Part shown: positions 16,114 to 24,909 of the stretch, one piece after another
Layout of the letters: every line of letters begins with the position of its first letter
Numbering within the stretch: position 1 is the first letter of the stretch
Assembly: GCA_021816885.1 (NCBI GenBank)
Contig: JAKAWS010000009.1
Location: 1 to 39,909 of the forward strand
DNA from: Microcaldota archaeon
Lineage (GTDB): Archaea > Micrarchaeota > Micrarchaeia > Micrarchaeales > Micrarchaeaceae
Direction: 5' to 3'
Length of the DNA stretch: 39,909 nucleotides
The notes under the pieces: generated by a model
The model's database searches: none
What the model saw: the letters and a program-made list of their open reading frames with translations, nothing else
What the model was told of the DNA's origin: nothing
Position numbers and translations under genes: made by a program

Positions 16114-16830
16114 ATGGTAAACAGATTTTCCCCCATAATAACGATTTCGGTGATGTTCTTCGCAATTGCGCTGATATTTACGATATATGCAGGAGTGCCA
16201 TTGGAGAACGCCATCGTGTGGAATGTGCTCTCGTCACTGGACGTGACATATTACACGTTGCCGGTATCTTATGCTTCCAGTCCCTTGGTGTTCGGGGCAA
16301 GCGTTATGGACGTGTTGGTCTTTGTGCTTCTTGCAGTCTGGCTGGCAGGAGTGACCTTTGGCTTCTTGAAGGAGATAGATATCAGTGGCAGGATAATAGC
16401 CGGTAAGATAAAGAGACTAAGGGGCCATGTGATTGTCACTCCGTATAACCAATTCGCAATGGAGTTGATAGGGGGGCTTAAAGGCGCCGGCCATAGGTTT
16501 GTCGTCATAACAGATAAGGAGAAGGTGGCGGAGGGGCTCATCAGAGACGGAATTCTGGCTATCATAAAAGAACCGGATTCGATAGAGACGTTTTATGATG
16601 CAGGAGTAAAGAGCGCAAAGAGTGTGGTAATATGCTCTGAGAGCGACCTGCAGAACATCATGATAGGAATAGCTGCAAAATCGGCGAACAAGGACGTACA
16701 CATAATCTCCAGACTGGGAGACAGCTCAAATGCAGGGCACATGGAAACTGTCGGAATCTACAAGACAGTATCTCCGGAAGAGTCGGCGGGAGATGAAATA
16801 GCTGGCGAGGTAGTCAAGAGGATTCTCTGA
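16114..16830 (+). CDS. Two-TM pore-like membrane protein with degenerate RCK domain
   Basis: From ATG 16114 (238 aa) there is TM1 about 7-26, a pore-like helix about 32-50 (AIVWNVLSSLDVTYYTLP), TM2 about 61-84, then an RCK-like domain. Both functional signatures are lost: no TVGYG filter, and the glycine-rich loop reads HVIVTPYNQFAMEL instead of GxGxxG. The later RCK strands (RFVVITDKEK, SVVICSESDL, HIISRLGDSS) are kept. It resembles a pseudo-subunit that could pair with the preceding protein in a hetero-oligomer. An in-frame TTG at 16099 would overlap the upstream stop. The gene ends 2 bp before a convergent gene. Confidence 0.84.
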   Translation: MVNRFSPIITISVMFFAIALIFTIYAGVPLENAIVWNVLSSLDVTYYTLPVSYASSPLVFGASVMDVLVFVLLAVWLAGVTFGFLKEIDISGRIIAGKIKRLRGHVIVTPYNQFAMELIGGLKGAGHRFVVITDKEKVAEGLIRDGILAIIKEPDSIETFYDAGVKSAKSVVICSESDLQNIMIGIAAKSANKDVHIISRLGDSSNAGHMETVGIYKTVSPEESAGDEIAGEVVKRIL

Positions 16831-16832
16831 TA

Positions 16833-18377
16833 TTACTTAGCGTTGATTTTGACTCCCCTCTTTAGGGCGATGTTCTTGGCTGCGAGCCTGGCAATTGGAT
16901 GCTTTATCTGGTTTATATTCCCGAGCATGTGCCGCTTTAGGTCAAGTGTGTCGGCTTTATCTAGTATCTTCAAATTTAAACCAATTTCGGAAACCTTGTC
17001 TATACTGTTTGATATTTCAGTGGCAGCTTTGACTGCGTCCGAATGCTTCGAAGCACGGGTGGATTCGGAGAGTTTCCTGTATCCGGCTGATAGCTGCTTA
17101 GAACTTCGGCTGAAGCGCTCTAACTGTTCATGAACGCCATTAAGAGTTTTTGGCACGTTTGAGTTCGATTTTCCCTTTGCGCCTTGGAGTATCGCTATAT
17201 CTGTTTCATGTTGCTCATCTATCTGTTTCGCCCGGTCTGTCAGCCCTTTTGCCAGTGCATCTCTTTTTGCGTTGGCTGCCGTTACGGAAAGGGCACTTAT
17301 TGCATTGTCTATTGTTATGTTTCCGGCTTTTTGCGCCCGGGCCCTTTCTATGACGTCCGTGACTCTTTTTATCTGGTTGTGCCTTGCAAATAATGGGCTC
17401 TGGAACTTTATTTTTGGCGGCGCAGTCTGGGTCTGACTCTCTTGATTATTACGCAGTTCTGCCAGCGTCTTAGCTGCTGCCCCTGCAATTATTAAATTTG
17501 TATCATTTCTCATTGCCCCCAGCGTCCATACATCCGTGTGCGGGTTTCTAGCGACATTCTCTCTGACCAAATCATCTTTATCCCTACTCAGTGCCACAAG
17601 CGTCCTAAAGTGAGTGTTTGGATTACGAGCGAGCCCACGCTTGACAGGATTATGGATGTCATTTCTCATTGCTTCCAGTGTCCATACATCTGTGTGCGGG
17701 TTTTCAGCGACTATCGCTCTGACCCGATTATCTTTATCCTTACTCAGCGCCGCCAGCATCGTTGGGGTTGTGAATGGACTTGCAGCGACTGTCACTTTAC
17801 GTTCCGAACTCCAGCCTGCGATTTTTAAAGCTGTTTTAGCTGCCTTCCTTCCGGCCGGACTCGCCTGGCTTATGGGTGCCGGCGGAAACAGAGGCTGACG
17901 GGCGCCTTTGTTTTTCTTTGCTTTAGATGCTACAGCGTACCCTGCGCCAATCGTCGCTGCCGTGCCTGCAGTTTTGGCTGCAGTGCCAATGAATAATGGA
18001 CTTCTTTGACCTAGTTTTATTGGCTCTTTTAACTGATTGGAATTGCGTATTTCTTGTTTTAACGTGAGTGCTGCGCCGACTACTCCGCCGTACTTCCGTT
18101 TGCCGTCCGGTCCTTTCTTAGGAAACCCCCCCAAGATTCCCAACGTCTCTCGACCTCTTCGTGGTTTTATTTCGCTTGGCTTGCGCTTTTTTAATCCTTT
18201 GCCTACGCTTCCCCCGCCAATCCCCTTGGTGGCGCCGAAAATCACTCCGAGCGAAAATATTGTGAATAGATTTTTGCCCCTACTCAGGCCGGCCGCCGCA
18301 AGTATCAATGCGCCTATCAACATTACCGGTATGAGCGCAGAAACAGCGTTGAAGCTCAGTAATATGGTCTGCAGCAT
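16833..18377 (-). CDS. Membrane protein with four LRV (leucine-rich variant) repeats and helical C-terminus
   Basis: Two hydrophobic helices (about 5-30 and 36-55) are followed by a basic Gly/Lys-rich stretch (about 55-100) and a weak third helix (about 128-150). Residues 193-296 hold four units of exactly 26 residues with the pattern V-R-x-x-V-A-x-N-P-x-T...L..L..D (VRAIVAENPHTDVWTLEAMR at 219; VKRGLARNPNTHF at 245; VRENVARNPHTDVWTLGAMR at 271). This matches LRV/HEAT-like solenoids, usually protein-binding. The remaining 200 residues are helical and probably coiled coil. It starts 1 bp after the stop of the 1559-aa surface protein, so it may be the membrane or cytoplasmic partner of that protein. 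Function unknown. Confidence 0.8.
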   Translation of the reverse strand: MLQTILLSFNAVSALIPVMLIGALILAAAGLSRGKNLFTIFSLGVIFGATKGIGGGSVGKGLKKRKPSEIKPRRGRETLGILGGFPKKGPDGKRKYGGVVGAALTLKQEIRNSNQLKEPIKLGQRSPLFIGTAAKTAGTAATIGAGYAVASKAKKNKGARQPLFPPAPISQASPAGRKAAKTALKIAGWSSERKVTVAASPFTTPTMLAALSKDKDNRVRAIVAENPHTDVWTLEAMRNDIHNPVKRGLARNPNTHFRTLVALSRDKDDLVRENVARNPHTDVWTLGAMRNDTNLIIAGAAAKTLAELRNNQESQTQTAPPKIKFQSPLFARHNQIKRVTDVIERARAQKAGNITIDNAISALSVTAANAKRDALAKGLTDRAKQIDEQHETDIAILQGAKGKSNSNVPKTLNGVHEQLERFSRSSKQLSAGYRKLSESTRASKHSDAVKAATEISNSIDKVSEIGLNLKILDKADTLDLKRHMLGNINQIKHPIARLAAKNIALKRGVKINAK

Positions 18378-18378
18378 A

Positions 18379-21300
18379 TTATCCCGGTTTTCTCAGATAA
18401 GCTTTATTTCCCAGGATAAATAATACCGCTATGATGGCACCAATCGCACCGATTAGGATTATGCTTATGTTCCCGTAGCTAAGCAGGTAGCTACCTATGT
18501 ATACTGATGAAACTGTCGAATTCGGCGCATAGTAATAGTTGTATTGATTGGTTGTCACACTGTTCTGCGTTGTTCCTGCAAAGTTTACAGAACTTGACAA
18601 TGGCGGTTCGGTCACCCTTATCGGCTCTGGCGGAGGATAACCATACCATACAGCCATGATCTTCTGCGGGCCTACTCCGCATGCTTGGAAACTGTAGCTG
18701 AATTGACCTTGCGCGTTTGCCTTAGCTATGCCTATGAGACCTATCTGCGATGTGAGTAGACCGTTCCCGGATGATGATGTTGCTTCGCATATTTGAGGCT
18801 TCCCGTTCAGCGAGTAGCCAGTAGCGGGAAGGCCGAAATTGCCGTATATGTTGCAGTTCGGGGTTGGGGGCATCGTAAGCAGCGAGGTAGAAAGTTTACG
18901 GCAGTTGCCTGTCGAGTCGAAGCTTGGGCTATACTCTTGATAAGCGGCCTCTTCCAGGTATGCGGTGGAACCCCCAGCACCTTGGGTCGCACTGGCTAAC
19001 GGATTGGCATACTGGCATACGGAGGACGATTGGGACGCAGAGAATGTGCATTGTTCTGCATGCTTGAAATAGCCCGCTGGATTGGATGTCGGAGTGTTCG
19101 ATGTATTGAAGTAATTGATATTTTCTCCGTAATACAGGTATATCTGACTGGAAGCAGGGACGGGATAATAGCTATTAAGAAGGCCGGAGTGATAGCCTGC
19201 TGAACCTGATATCTGTACTGTAGTTTCATTGGGATTGGCTGCACTGACCACTGGAGTCACATTCATTGCTATCGTGGTTATATTTGCTAGGTCCGCATCC
19301 ATCGGGACTGCAACGATATTGTTGAACGCGTCGGCGTATGTGAACACCAATCGATCATAGCCTAAGATATGGCTATTGTTCAGAAGGTTAAGGTCCTCGC
19401 TATTGAAATATGAAAGCTTCTTGAAGAGCTGGAATACAGTCATGTTCTGCGTGTTCAGCCCGGAGGTGGATGTGAGTATCGCATTACCGGTAAAAAGTCC
19501 ACTTTTGGGGGCACTGTAATAGTAATTTGGAAGGAAGCAGAACGAACAGGCTACACCTAACGTATTCGAGCCTGTGCTTGAGAGACTCTCTTCTACAAAT
19601 GCTGGCTGTATTCCGAATGTATCTATCTGGTCAAAGCCCTGTGTGTTGTACGAGTAGAAATGTATAGCGTTTACTGTGAGAGGGGCAGGAAGATTAAATG
19701 CCTTTTCGACGCTGATGTTCGCATAGAACTCGCCGATATGTCTGTTAGTGAGCAGTATCGTGGCGATGTTGGGGTTTATTATCAGCCCAGCATCAGACAT
19801 GTTCGCTTGGAACGTGTCCTTGGTAGTATTAAAGACTAGGTATGATTGACCGCCCTCTATCGGTATGTTTGAGGTTGAGCTTGAAGCATGCTGCTTTGAT
19901 ATGAGATAATAGTTCTGCTGGCCGTTGGAGTTCTGTGCCCATATCGGAACCAGTGGCAGGCAGATGCCAATTGAACCGTAGAATTGGGCGGACTTCTGCT
20001 GGAAAGTGGTCTTTTTCTGTATGTTTACCGTGTAAGGGAAATCGAAGACCCCGTTTATCTGGCTTCTTATATATGTCGTAATCGCGTTTGAGATGACTGG
20101 AACGGAACTCCCTTGGTTTTCTCCGTTGGTTATCGTATTATAATTAAAAGTCTGGCTTATCCCGTTATTCTTTATGGAATTTGCGGAATTTTGGAACGCG
20201 CCTGAGTTTATCCCGAATGGGAACGAGGCAGCGAACGAGTTCGGAATGCTCAGGAACCTTTGAGGGGAGCCTTGGTTCTCCGCGAAGTCAAATGCGCTTG
20301 GGACAAGAATCAGTGGCGGATGTAGGGCGGTTAGGGATTGTACATTCTGGAGGCATGTGCTTTGCGGCGCAGTAGTGTTTATCATGCAGATATATGACGC
20401 ATTTTGCGCGAAGGATACCCTTGTATAATTCTGTATGTTAGGCCTGAGCTCTACAAGCAACGTATACGCATTGCTGCCAGTATGCGCTATAAGATAGCTT
20501 GTATCGTTATAGTCGGTCGTGAATCCAAAGTTTTCTATGGCACTCGTGGGATTGGTGTTTCCGATGGCCTTTATAAATGGGCCAATTGGAAGATAGCCGA
20601 ATGTGTTAGAGGAGGTCATCTGGGATGGGCTGTAAGTGCATTCGTATGCACAGTATGATATACTGGAATAAAAGGAACCCTGGTATGTACTTGCATTGGA
20701 TCTTGGGATTTGGTAGATTATTGGAGTAATGGGAGGCGGAGGAGGTGCGGAATTTGGTTTTGCAAGGCTCACGTTCGCCGATAGAGGCCATCCGTACGGC
20801 GGATAATTATAAGAAACGGCTCCAGTCGTAAACTGATTTACTGTTAGAGTGTTTCCGTATATATCTGGAATGGTTCTTGAGTCTATCGGCACTTCTGCTC
20901 CGTTGTACGAAAACGCCCTCAGCATAAGTATGCTGGATTGGCCGCCATTGACCGAAAATGTCCAATTGTCAACAACATACAGAAGACCGTCGTATTCCGA
21001 TATGGCCATTGGATGATGATTGGCCGCAGTATCCAGTACAGATGAACTTCCTGCATAATAGCTCTTTATTCGGCTGCTATTGAACGGGCCACCGTCCTTC
21101 GCCAGGTATTGTGAAATGTCTAGGGATGGATAAGCTAGGTTTATGTTGCCAGCTGGTTGCAGGGTATTCCCATCGATGACCACTATGTTCCCGCTGTTTG
21201 GTGCAGAGATGTATATGTATTTTCCGTTTGGAGAGGCGGCGATGTCGCGCGGGTTTATTGGAATATTGATAGTCGCAAACTTTGATTGCTTGTTCGAATA

Positions 21301-23058
21301 CAAGGCTGCTATCTGGAATGTCTGCGGGCATCCGTTGCTGAATATGCTTCCGAACCAACAGCTTATATCAGTCCAACCGGAGGCCGAAACTGTCCCGGTA
21401 ATGAACACATCGCCCTGATAATCTGTTGCTATCCCTGTCGGATCTGTTCCTTGCATTATTTGAGCATTGCCGAGTACTGGTATGTGGCTGCCGTAGCATG
21501 GAGATACAGCTGATGACAAGTCGCATATTCCGGTTATGTAGAAGTTCGCGGTAAATAATTGGAGATAGTTTGACCAATAGGCGTGCCAGTAATTGTCGAA
21601 GGCACTCTGACTATTGATGCCGATGGGATGGGCAGTGGCAGGGGAAAGATTATAGTCCCCGCTGGGTATCGCGCTGATGTTGAATAGGATGGTAGAGTAT
21701 TGACGATGCGAAAAGAAGCAGGCGTGCGCGAACCCGCAGTGGCTTGTGAAATTAAGCACGTAAATTTTGTTGTTGGGGCTTACTGATATGAATGATGGGT
21801 CGATTATCTGTATATTGTATCCCGGATTGGATGTATTGCTTTCAAACGAGGCAAGGAGGCCCATCTTGAAAGTTTTATTGTAGGTTACAGGCGTGTTCGG
21901 AGATATAAATGACAGGGTATTTGCGGACAGTCTTGCTAGGCTATAAGTTGTAGAGCTGCAGAAGCCCAAACAGAACCAAGAGCCGCTATGATATGTACTT
22001 ACGTTTGCGAGCAACGTGGTGCCTGTGCTGAGATTGAACGGCTCGAGCGTGTTCGGGGTCGCCCAGTTCGACGGATTGTATATGCTGTGGTTTAGGGTCA
22101 GATACTCGGAGCTTGAACTGAGGCTTGACGAGAGCACAGGTATGTTTGCATCATAGAATATTTGCGGCAATAGAGAGACATCCTGATATTGGCTCGGCGC
22201 ACCTGTAGATGTCAAGCTTACCGGAACAGGTATTGCAGCGTTCCTGAATGTGGCCGAGCTTGCAACCGTGTATGAATAGGAGTATATACAAAAGCCCAGT
22301 CCGGCAGCCGGCCTCAGCAGATTTGCTGTCCCGGTATACGAGAGAGAAACCGGACTCGATGAGGCTAGATTCGCATATTTGGCGTACCAGTCCCATACTG
22401 CGCTCTGGTTTGTTGCTGGCGGCTCCTGAAATGCATATGAATTGGTGTTCTGGTTGGCAGATATGAAGAGGTTGCCGGAGTTGTTCAGCTCGTTGGAGAA
22501 GCCTAAATTCCCTAGATAGGAGCTTACAGGGTTCTTGACTGACGGAGAGAAGGACGTGCTCACAACAGTCAGCATGGTCCATTTAGATATTGAACTATAC
22601 CCTATAATTGTTATAAGGGGCAGCAGATTGGCTATGCATCTGTTTCCGGCTATGTCGTTAGAGGAGGTCAGATATTCGTATGGGTCGCTTGGGTTTGGTG
22701 CATTTGGGCAGGTCAATAGGTATGGTGTGTTCACAAGATTGTATTGGCCTATATTGCTTGTGAGAGGCACCTCTGAGAAGGGTATAAAATTCATGTTTGG
22801 GAGCAGCGGTGCCGAGCTAATACCCTGCACCTTTCCGTTTCCAGCATCAGAAAATGTTGTCGTGACAATTTCAGTTACATAGCCAAAGCACCCACCGACA
22901 GCATAGAAGTTCAGACATTGACTAAGGGATGGCTGATAAACTGTTTGCGCAAGTGTATTTGATGATAGAGGAGAAGCCGACGTGACTAGAAGCATGGAGC
23001 CAAACCCTATCGCCATAACAAATGCAACAAGCGCAGCAATAAGAAATCTTTCAGCCAA
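18379..23058 (-). CDS. Giant cell-surface protein (1559 aa) anchored by a C-terminal helix
   Basis: A hydrophobic N-terminal segment (FLIAALVAFVMAIGFGSMLL) is a signal peptide or anchor. The ectodomain is rich in Ser, Asn, Tyr and N-x-S/T sites. A single C-terminal membrane helix (about 1533-1553) is followed by KAYLRKPG. Around residue 606 there is a YVTN/NHL-type propeller signature (SPNGKYIYISAPNSGNIVVI), and scattered Cys pairs suggest disulfides. The start is TTG: the minus-strand TATA element TATATAAC (about 23078-23085) lies 26-27 bp upstream, implying a leaderless TTG start, and no in-frame ATG is nearby. I infer an S-layer-like or adhesion protein. It is co-transcribed with the LRV-repeat protein (1-bp gap). 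Confidence 0.85.
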   Translation of the reverse strand: MAERFLIAALVAFVMAIGFGSMLLVTSASPLSSNTLAQTVYQPSLSQCLNFYAVGGCFGYVTEIVTTTFSDAGNGKVQGISSAPLLPNMNFIPFSEVPLTSNIGQYNLVNTPYLLTCPNAPNPSDPYEYLTSSNDIAGNRCIANLLPLITIIGYSSISKWTMLTVVSTSFSPSVKNPVSSYLGNLGFSNELNNSGNLFISANQNTNSYAFQEPPATNQSAVWDWYAKYANLASSSPVSLSYTGTANLLRPAAGLGFCIYSYSYTVASSATFRNAAIPVPVSLTSTGAPSQYQDVSLLPQIFYDANIPVLSSSLSSSSEYLTLNHSIYNPSNWATPNTLEPFNLSTGTTLLANVSTYHSGSWFCLGFCSSTTYSLARLSANTLSFISPNTPVTYNKTFKMGLLASFESNTSNPGYNIQIIDPSFISVSPNNKIYVLNFTSHCGFAHACFFSHRQYSTILFNISAIPSGDYNLSPATAHPIGINSQSAFDNYWHAYWSNYLQLFTANFYITGICDLSSAVSPCYGSHIPVLGNAQIMQGTDPTGIATDYQGDVFITGTVSASGWTDISCWFGSIFSNGCPQTFQIAALYSNKQSKFATINIPINPRDIAASPNGKYIYISAPNSGNIVVIDGNTLQPAGNINLAYPSLDISQYLAKDGGPFNSSRIKSYYAGSSSVLDTAANHHPMAISEYDGLLYVVDNWTFSVNGGQSSILMLRAFSYNGAEVPIDSRTIPDIYGNTLTVNQFTTGAVSYNYPPYGWPLSANVSLAKPNSAPPPPPITPIIYQIPRSNASTYQGSFYSSISYCAYECTYSPSQMTSSNTFGYLPIGPFIKAIGNTNPTSAIENFGFTTDYNDTSYLIAHTGSNAYTLLVELRPNIQNYTRVSFAQNASYICMINTTAPQSTCLQNVQSLTALHPPLILVPSAFDFAENQGSPQRFLSIPNSFAASFPFGINSGAFQNSANSIKNNGISQTFNYNTITNGENQGSSVPVISNAITTYIRSQINGVFDFPYTVNIQKKTTFQQKSAQFYGSIGICLPLVPIWAQNSNGQQNYYLISKQHASSSTSNIPIEGGQSYLVFNTTKDTFQANMSDAGLIINPNIATILLTNRHIGEFYANISVEKAFNLPAPLTVNAIHFYSYNTQGFDQIDTFGIQPAFVEESLSSTGSNTLGVACSFCFLPNYYYSAPKSGLFTGNAILTSTSGLNTQNMTVFQLFKKLSYFNSEDLNLLNNSHILGYDRLVFTYADAFNNIVAVPMDADLANITTIAMNVTPVVSAANPNETTVQISGSAGYHSGLLNSYYPVPASSQIYLYYGENINYFNTSNTPTSNPAGYFKHAEQCTFSASQSSSVCQYANPLASATQGAGGSTAYLEEAAYQEYSPSFDSTGNCRKLSTSLLTMPPTPNCNIYGNFGLPATGYSLNGKPQICEATSSSGNGLLTSQIGLIGIAKANAQGQFSYSFQACGVGPQKIMAVWYGYPPPEPIRVTEPPLSSSVNFAGTTQNSVTTNQYNYYYAPNSTVSSVYIGSYLLSYGNISIILIGAIGAIIAVLFILGNKAYLRKPG

Positions 23059-23091
23059 TTCTATCCCATATATTAGGAGTTATATACATAT

Positions 23092-23901
23092 TTATTCCTT
23101 GTGAGAGCTCTGCAAGAAAAGTACATGGAGCTTTGTTGCAGTGGCTGATATCTGTTCTAGAGTAAGGTCAAAAACCCTAGCATCCGCAATATTCATCTTT
23201 GATTGTATGGCTTTTGCAGAATGCGGATTCCGAGTATGCTGTTTTGCCACATAATAGACGGCTTTCTTGAGCAGATTTTTCCTGTGCGCCATTAAGAGCG
23301 CGACAATCGCGAGTATCTCTTGAGATGGGGCGTCTTCTCGCGGCTCGAGATATATAAGGATAGAATCTACCTTTGGCACAGGTCTGAACATCTGTCTTGG
23401 TACTGCCATTACCTTTCTGACAGAAAAGGAGAGATTCGATATGGCGCTTATTGAAGTATATTTTGGGGTTCCCGGCTCCGCCGTGAGCTTTTCTGCGAAT
23501 TCCTTCTGCACGCATAGTAATGCCGGCATCCTGCTCTTAGACAGCCAAAGTATTATCTCCTTTGACAGAGAATATGGGATGTTAGACACAAAGATATCGA
23601 AGTCGTATCTGGATATTTCAGTATCGAAGAAATCTGCATTTATTATCTTTAGATTTGGGCGATTCTTGGCTAATGATGCGCGGGCCGAGAGCTCTCTGTC
23701 TATCTCGATAGAGAGCACAGAACTTGCCACCTTTGAGAGTTCTTCGGTCAAGATACCTTTGCCTGTGCCGAGCTCTATGACCCTCTTCCCTTTTGCGAAC
23801 ATCGCCTCTTTCCTTGCGATGTTCTTGTTTATCAGGAAGACTTGGCTTAGCATTGCTTGGCGCGTGGACCTGCCGTGCCTAACATGCGTCGCTTTGCCCA
23901 T
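23092..23901 (-). CDS. ksgA: 16S rRNA (adenine dimethyl) transferase KsgA/Dim1
   Basis: This enzyme dimethylates two adjacent adenosines in the 3'-terminal hairpin of 16S rRNA late in small-subunit assembly. The SAM-binding motif is ELGTGKG (43-49). The acidic residue after strand 2 is in SIEID (E66), NADFFD contains D90, and the catalytic NIPY motif (NLPY in most members) is at 107-110 followed by S. RPVPKVDSILI is the family's C-terminal substrate motif. The length of 269 aa is normal. ATG 23901 is preceded by GGGTGA. It is divergent from the pilin-like gene across a very short promoter region (23902-23946). Confidence 0.95.
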   Translation of the reverse strand: MGKATHVRHGRSTRQAMLSQVFLINKNIARKEAMFAKGKRVIELGTGKGILTEELSKVASSVLSIEIDRELSARASLAKNRPNLKIINADFFDTEISRYDFDIFVSNIPYSLSKEIILWLSKSRMPALLCVQKEFAEKLTAEPGTPKYTSISAISNLSFSVRKVMAVPRQMFRPVPKVDSILIYLEPREDAPSQEILAIVALLMAHRKNLLKKAVYYVAKQHTRNPHSAKAIQSKMNIADARVFDLTLEQISATATKLHVLFLQSSHKE

Positions 23902-23946
23902 TCACCCACTCACTAACTTTTTATAGGTATGCAAAGAAAGCTAATT

Positions 23947-24447
23947 ATGTCTTTCATGGCGCAGAGTGCAGTCGAGTTTGTCTCGGTATACGGCTTTGTA
24001 CTGCTTATCATAGGGTCGGTGCTTGCAGTACTCTTAATCTTCTCGAATCTTCCTTTAACGATATACCCGCCAGGCTGCCATTCTTACGGAGGTTTCAAGT
24101 GCAGCGATATACTCTACGCGCCGAACAGCACCACATCCAACTCATCAGTTTTCATATTCCTCTCAAATGCCCAGCCAGGAATAGTGAATATAAGCAGCTT
24201 CGTGGCAACAATCGACAACAAGAGAAGCGTAAGTGGAAGCTGTGCCCCCAGCAGATCGACACAGGGCAATACAATCAGATGCATAGCAGATGTTCCGCTG
24301 AGCGCAAAGGTTGGAAGCATATATGCAGGTTATTATACGATATATGCGAACTACTGTGCACCCTTGCCTTACCTTCAGGATAGCACAGTATGCCAAAGCA
24401 ACAATAATGTTTCTTTTACGGGTCAGTTCATAGTGCAGGGAAGCTAA
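23947..24447 (+). CDS. Pilin-like protein with class III signal sequence
   Basis: The N-terminus MAQSAVEFVSVYGFVLLIIG carries the short QSAVEF motif followed by a long hydrophobic helix, typical of archaeal proteins cleaved by the prepilin peptidase and built into type IV pilus-like filaments. The remainder (about 130 residues) is extracellular, with several Cys residues in pairs and glycosylation sequons. I prefer ATG 23947 because a TATA element (about 23917-23926) lies 26 bp upstream, predicting a leaderless message. An ATG at 23929 adds six residues. Together with the gene at 3-839 it is a candidate substrate for the pilus operon in this window; the prepilin peptidase is not seen here. 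Confidence 0.78.
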   Translation: MSFMAQSAVEFVSVYGFVLLIIGSVLAVLLIFSNLPLTIYPPGCHSYGGFKCSDILYAPNSTTSNSSVFIFLSNAQPGIVNISSFVATIDNKRSVSGSCAPSRSTQGNTIRCIADVPLSAKVGSIYAGYYTIYANYCAPLPYLQDSTVCQSNNNVSFTGQFIVQGS

Positions 24448-24455
24448 ACTGACAT

Positions 24456-24695
24456 AGGTGTGTGGTAGAACGTAGCCTCCCTTCTGTTATGGCAGCATTC
24501 GTCTGAGCGGCATTATGCCTTGCATGCTCACAGCACAAACATCGGCCGTTTCATCCCTTCCTGTGCGCTCGTATAAGTCATCGCTTTATGCACAGTCCAG
24601 GTATCGTTTCTGTTCCGAATTAGGCCTTAAGCCATCATGCGCTCTGCACGGGGAGAGCTTCCTCCTTTCGGTAAGCTGCCCATCTACCACACACA
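24456..24695 (-). ncRNA. rnpB: RNase P RNA (archaeal)
   Basis: Catalytic RNA that removes the 5' leader from pre-tRNAs. On the minus strand the ends form P1: 11 perfect base pairs between 24683-24693 and 24459-24469 (TGTGTGGTAGA with TCTACCACACA). Near the 5' end is GGAGGAAGCTCTCCCC and near the 3' end ACAGAAGGGAGGCTAC. These pair as P4 over eight base pairs with one bulged U, the hallmark of RNase P RNA, and match conserved regions I and V. GATGAAACGGCC in the middle resembles the archaeal specificity-domain core. About 240 nt is short but acceptable for archaea. A TATA element at 24711-24724 fits the 5' end. Ends are approximate to a few bases. Confidence 0.88.
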
Positions 24696-24710
24696 GTTAT
24701 ATGGAACACG

Positions 24711-24724
24711 CTTAAATAAATATT
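24711..24724. promoter_or_regulatory. Shared TATA element between RNase P RNA and tRNA-Thr
   Basis: CTTAAATAAATATT lies between two divergent RNA genes. From its centre (about 24717) it is 26 bp to the first base of tRNA-Thr (24743) and about 24-26 bp to the 5' end of the RNase P RNA (about 24691-24695). One AT-rich element therefore has correct spacing for both transcripts. Confidence 0.6.
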
Positions 24725-24742
24725 GATGGCATAGATGATTGC

Positions 24743-24837
24743 GCCCTGGTAGCTCAGTGGTAGAGCGTCTGCATGGTATAGGCAAACATAAAGCAGAAGG
24801 TCGAGGTTTCGATTACCTCTCAGGGCTCTTACAGCAA
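24743..24837 (+). tRNA. tRNA-Thr (GGT) with a 13-nt intron at position 37/38
   Basis: Acceptor GCCCTGG/TCAGGGC with one G-U pair, D-arm GCTC AGTGGTA GAGC, anticodon stem TCTGC/GCAGA, T-arm GAGGT TTCGATT ACCTC, discriminator T73 as usual for archaeal tRNA-Thr. CCA is not encoded. The anticodon loop has 20 instead of 7 bases. Placing an intron at 24779-24791 restores loop ATGGTAA with anticodon GGT (24775-24777). ATG (24773-24775) can pair with CAT in the intron, leaving an AAA bulge beside the stem, consistent with a relaxed bulge-helix-bulge site for the splicing endonuclease. Confidence 0.9.
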
Positions 24838-24909
24838 TATTCCCATCACACGGACAGTAGTCTGATATGCTTTATTCCTCTCCGTCTTTTCTAAAAAAGA
24901 CAAAAACAA

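Noticed and set aside
24515-24715. Plus-strand 66-aa open frame
   Set aside because: It lies antisense to the RNase P RNA and has no promoter or family signature.
24741-24837. tRNA-Thr starting at 24741 (GCGCCCT acceptor)
   Set aside because: This gives a C-T mismatch in the acceptor stem and shifts the T-arm. Starting at 24743 pairs fully.
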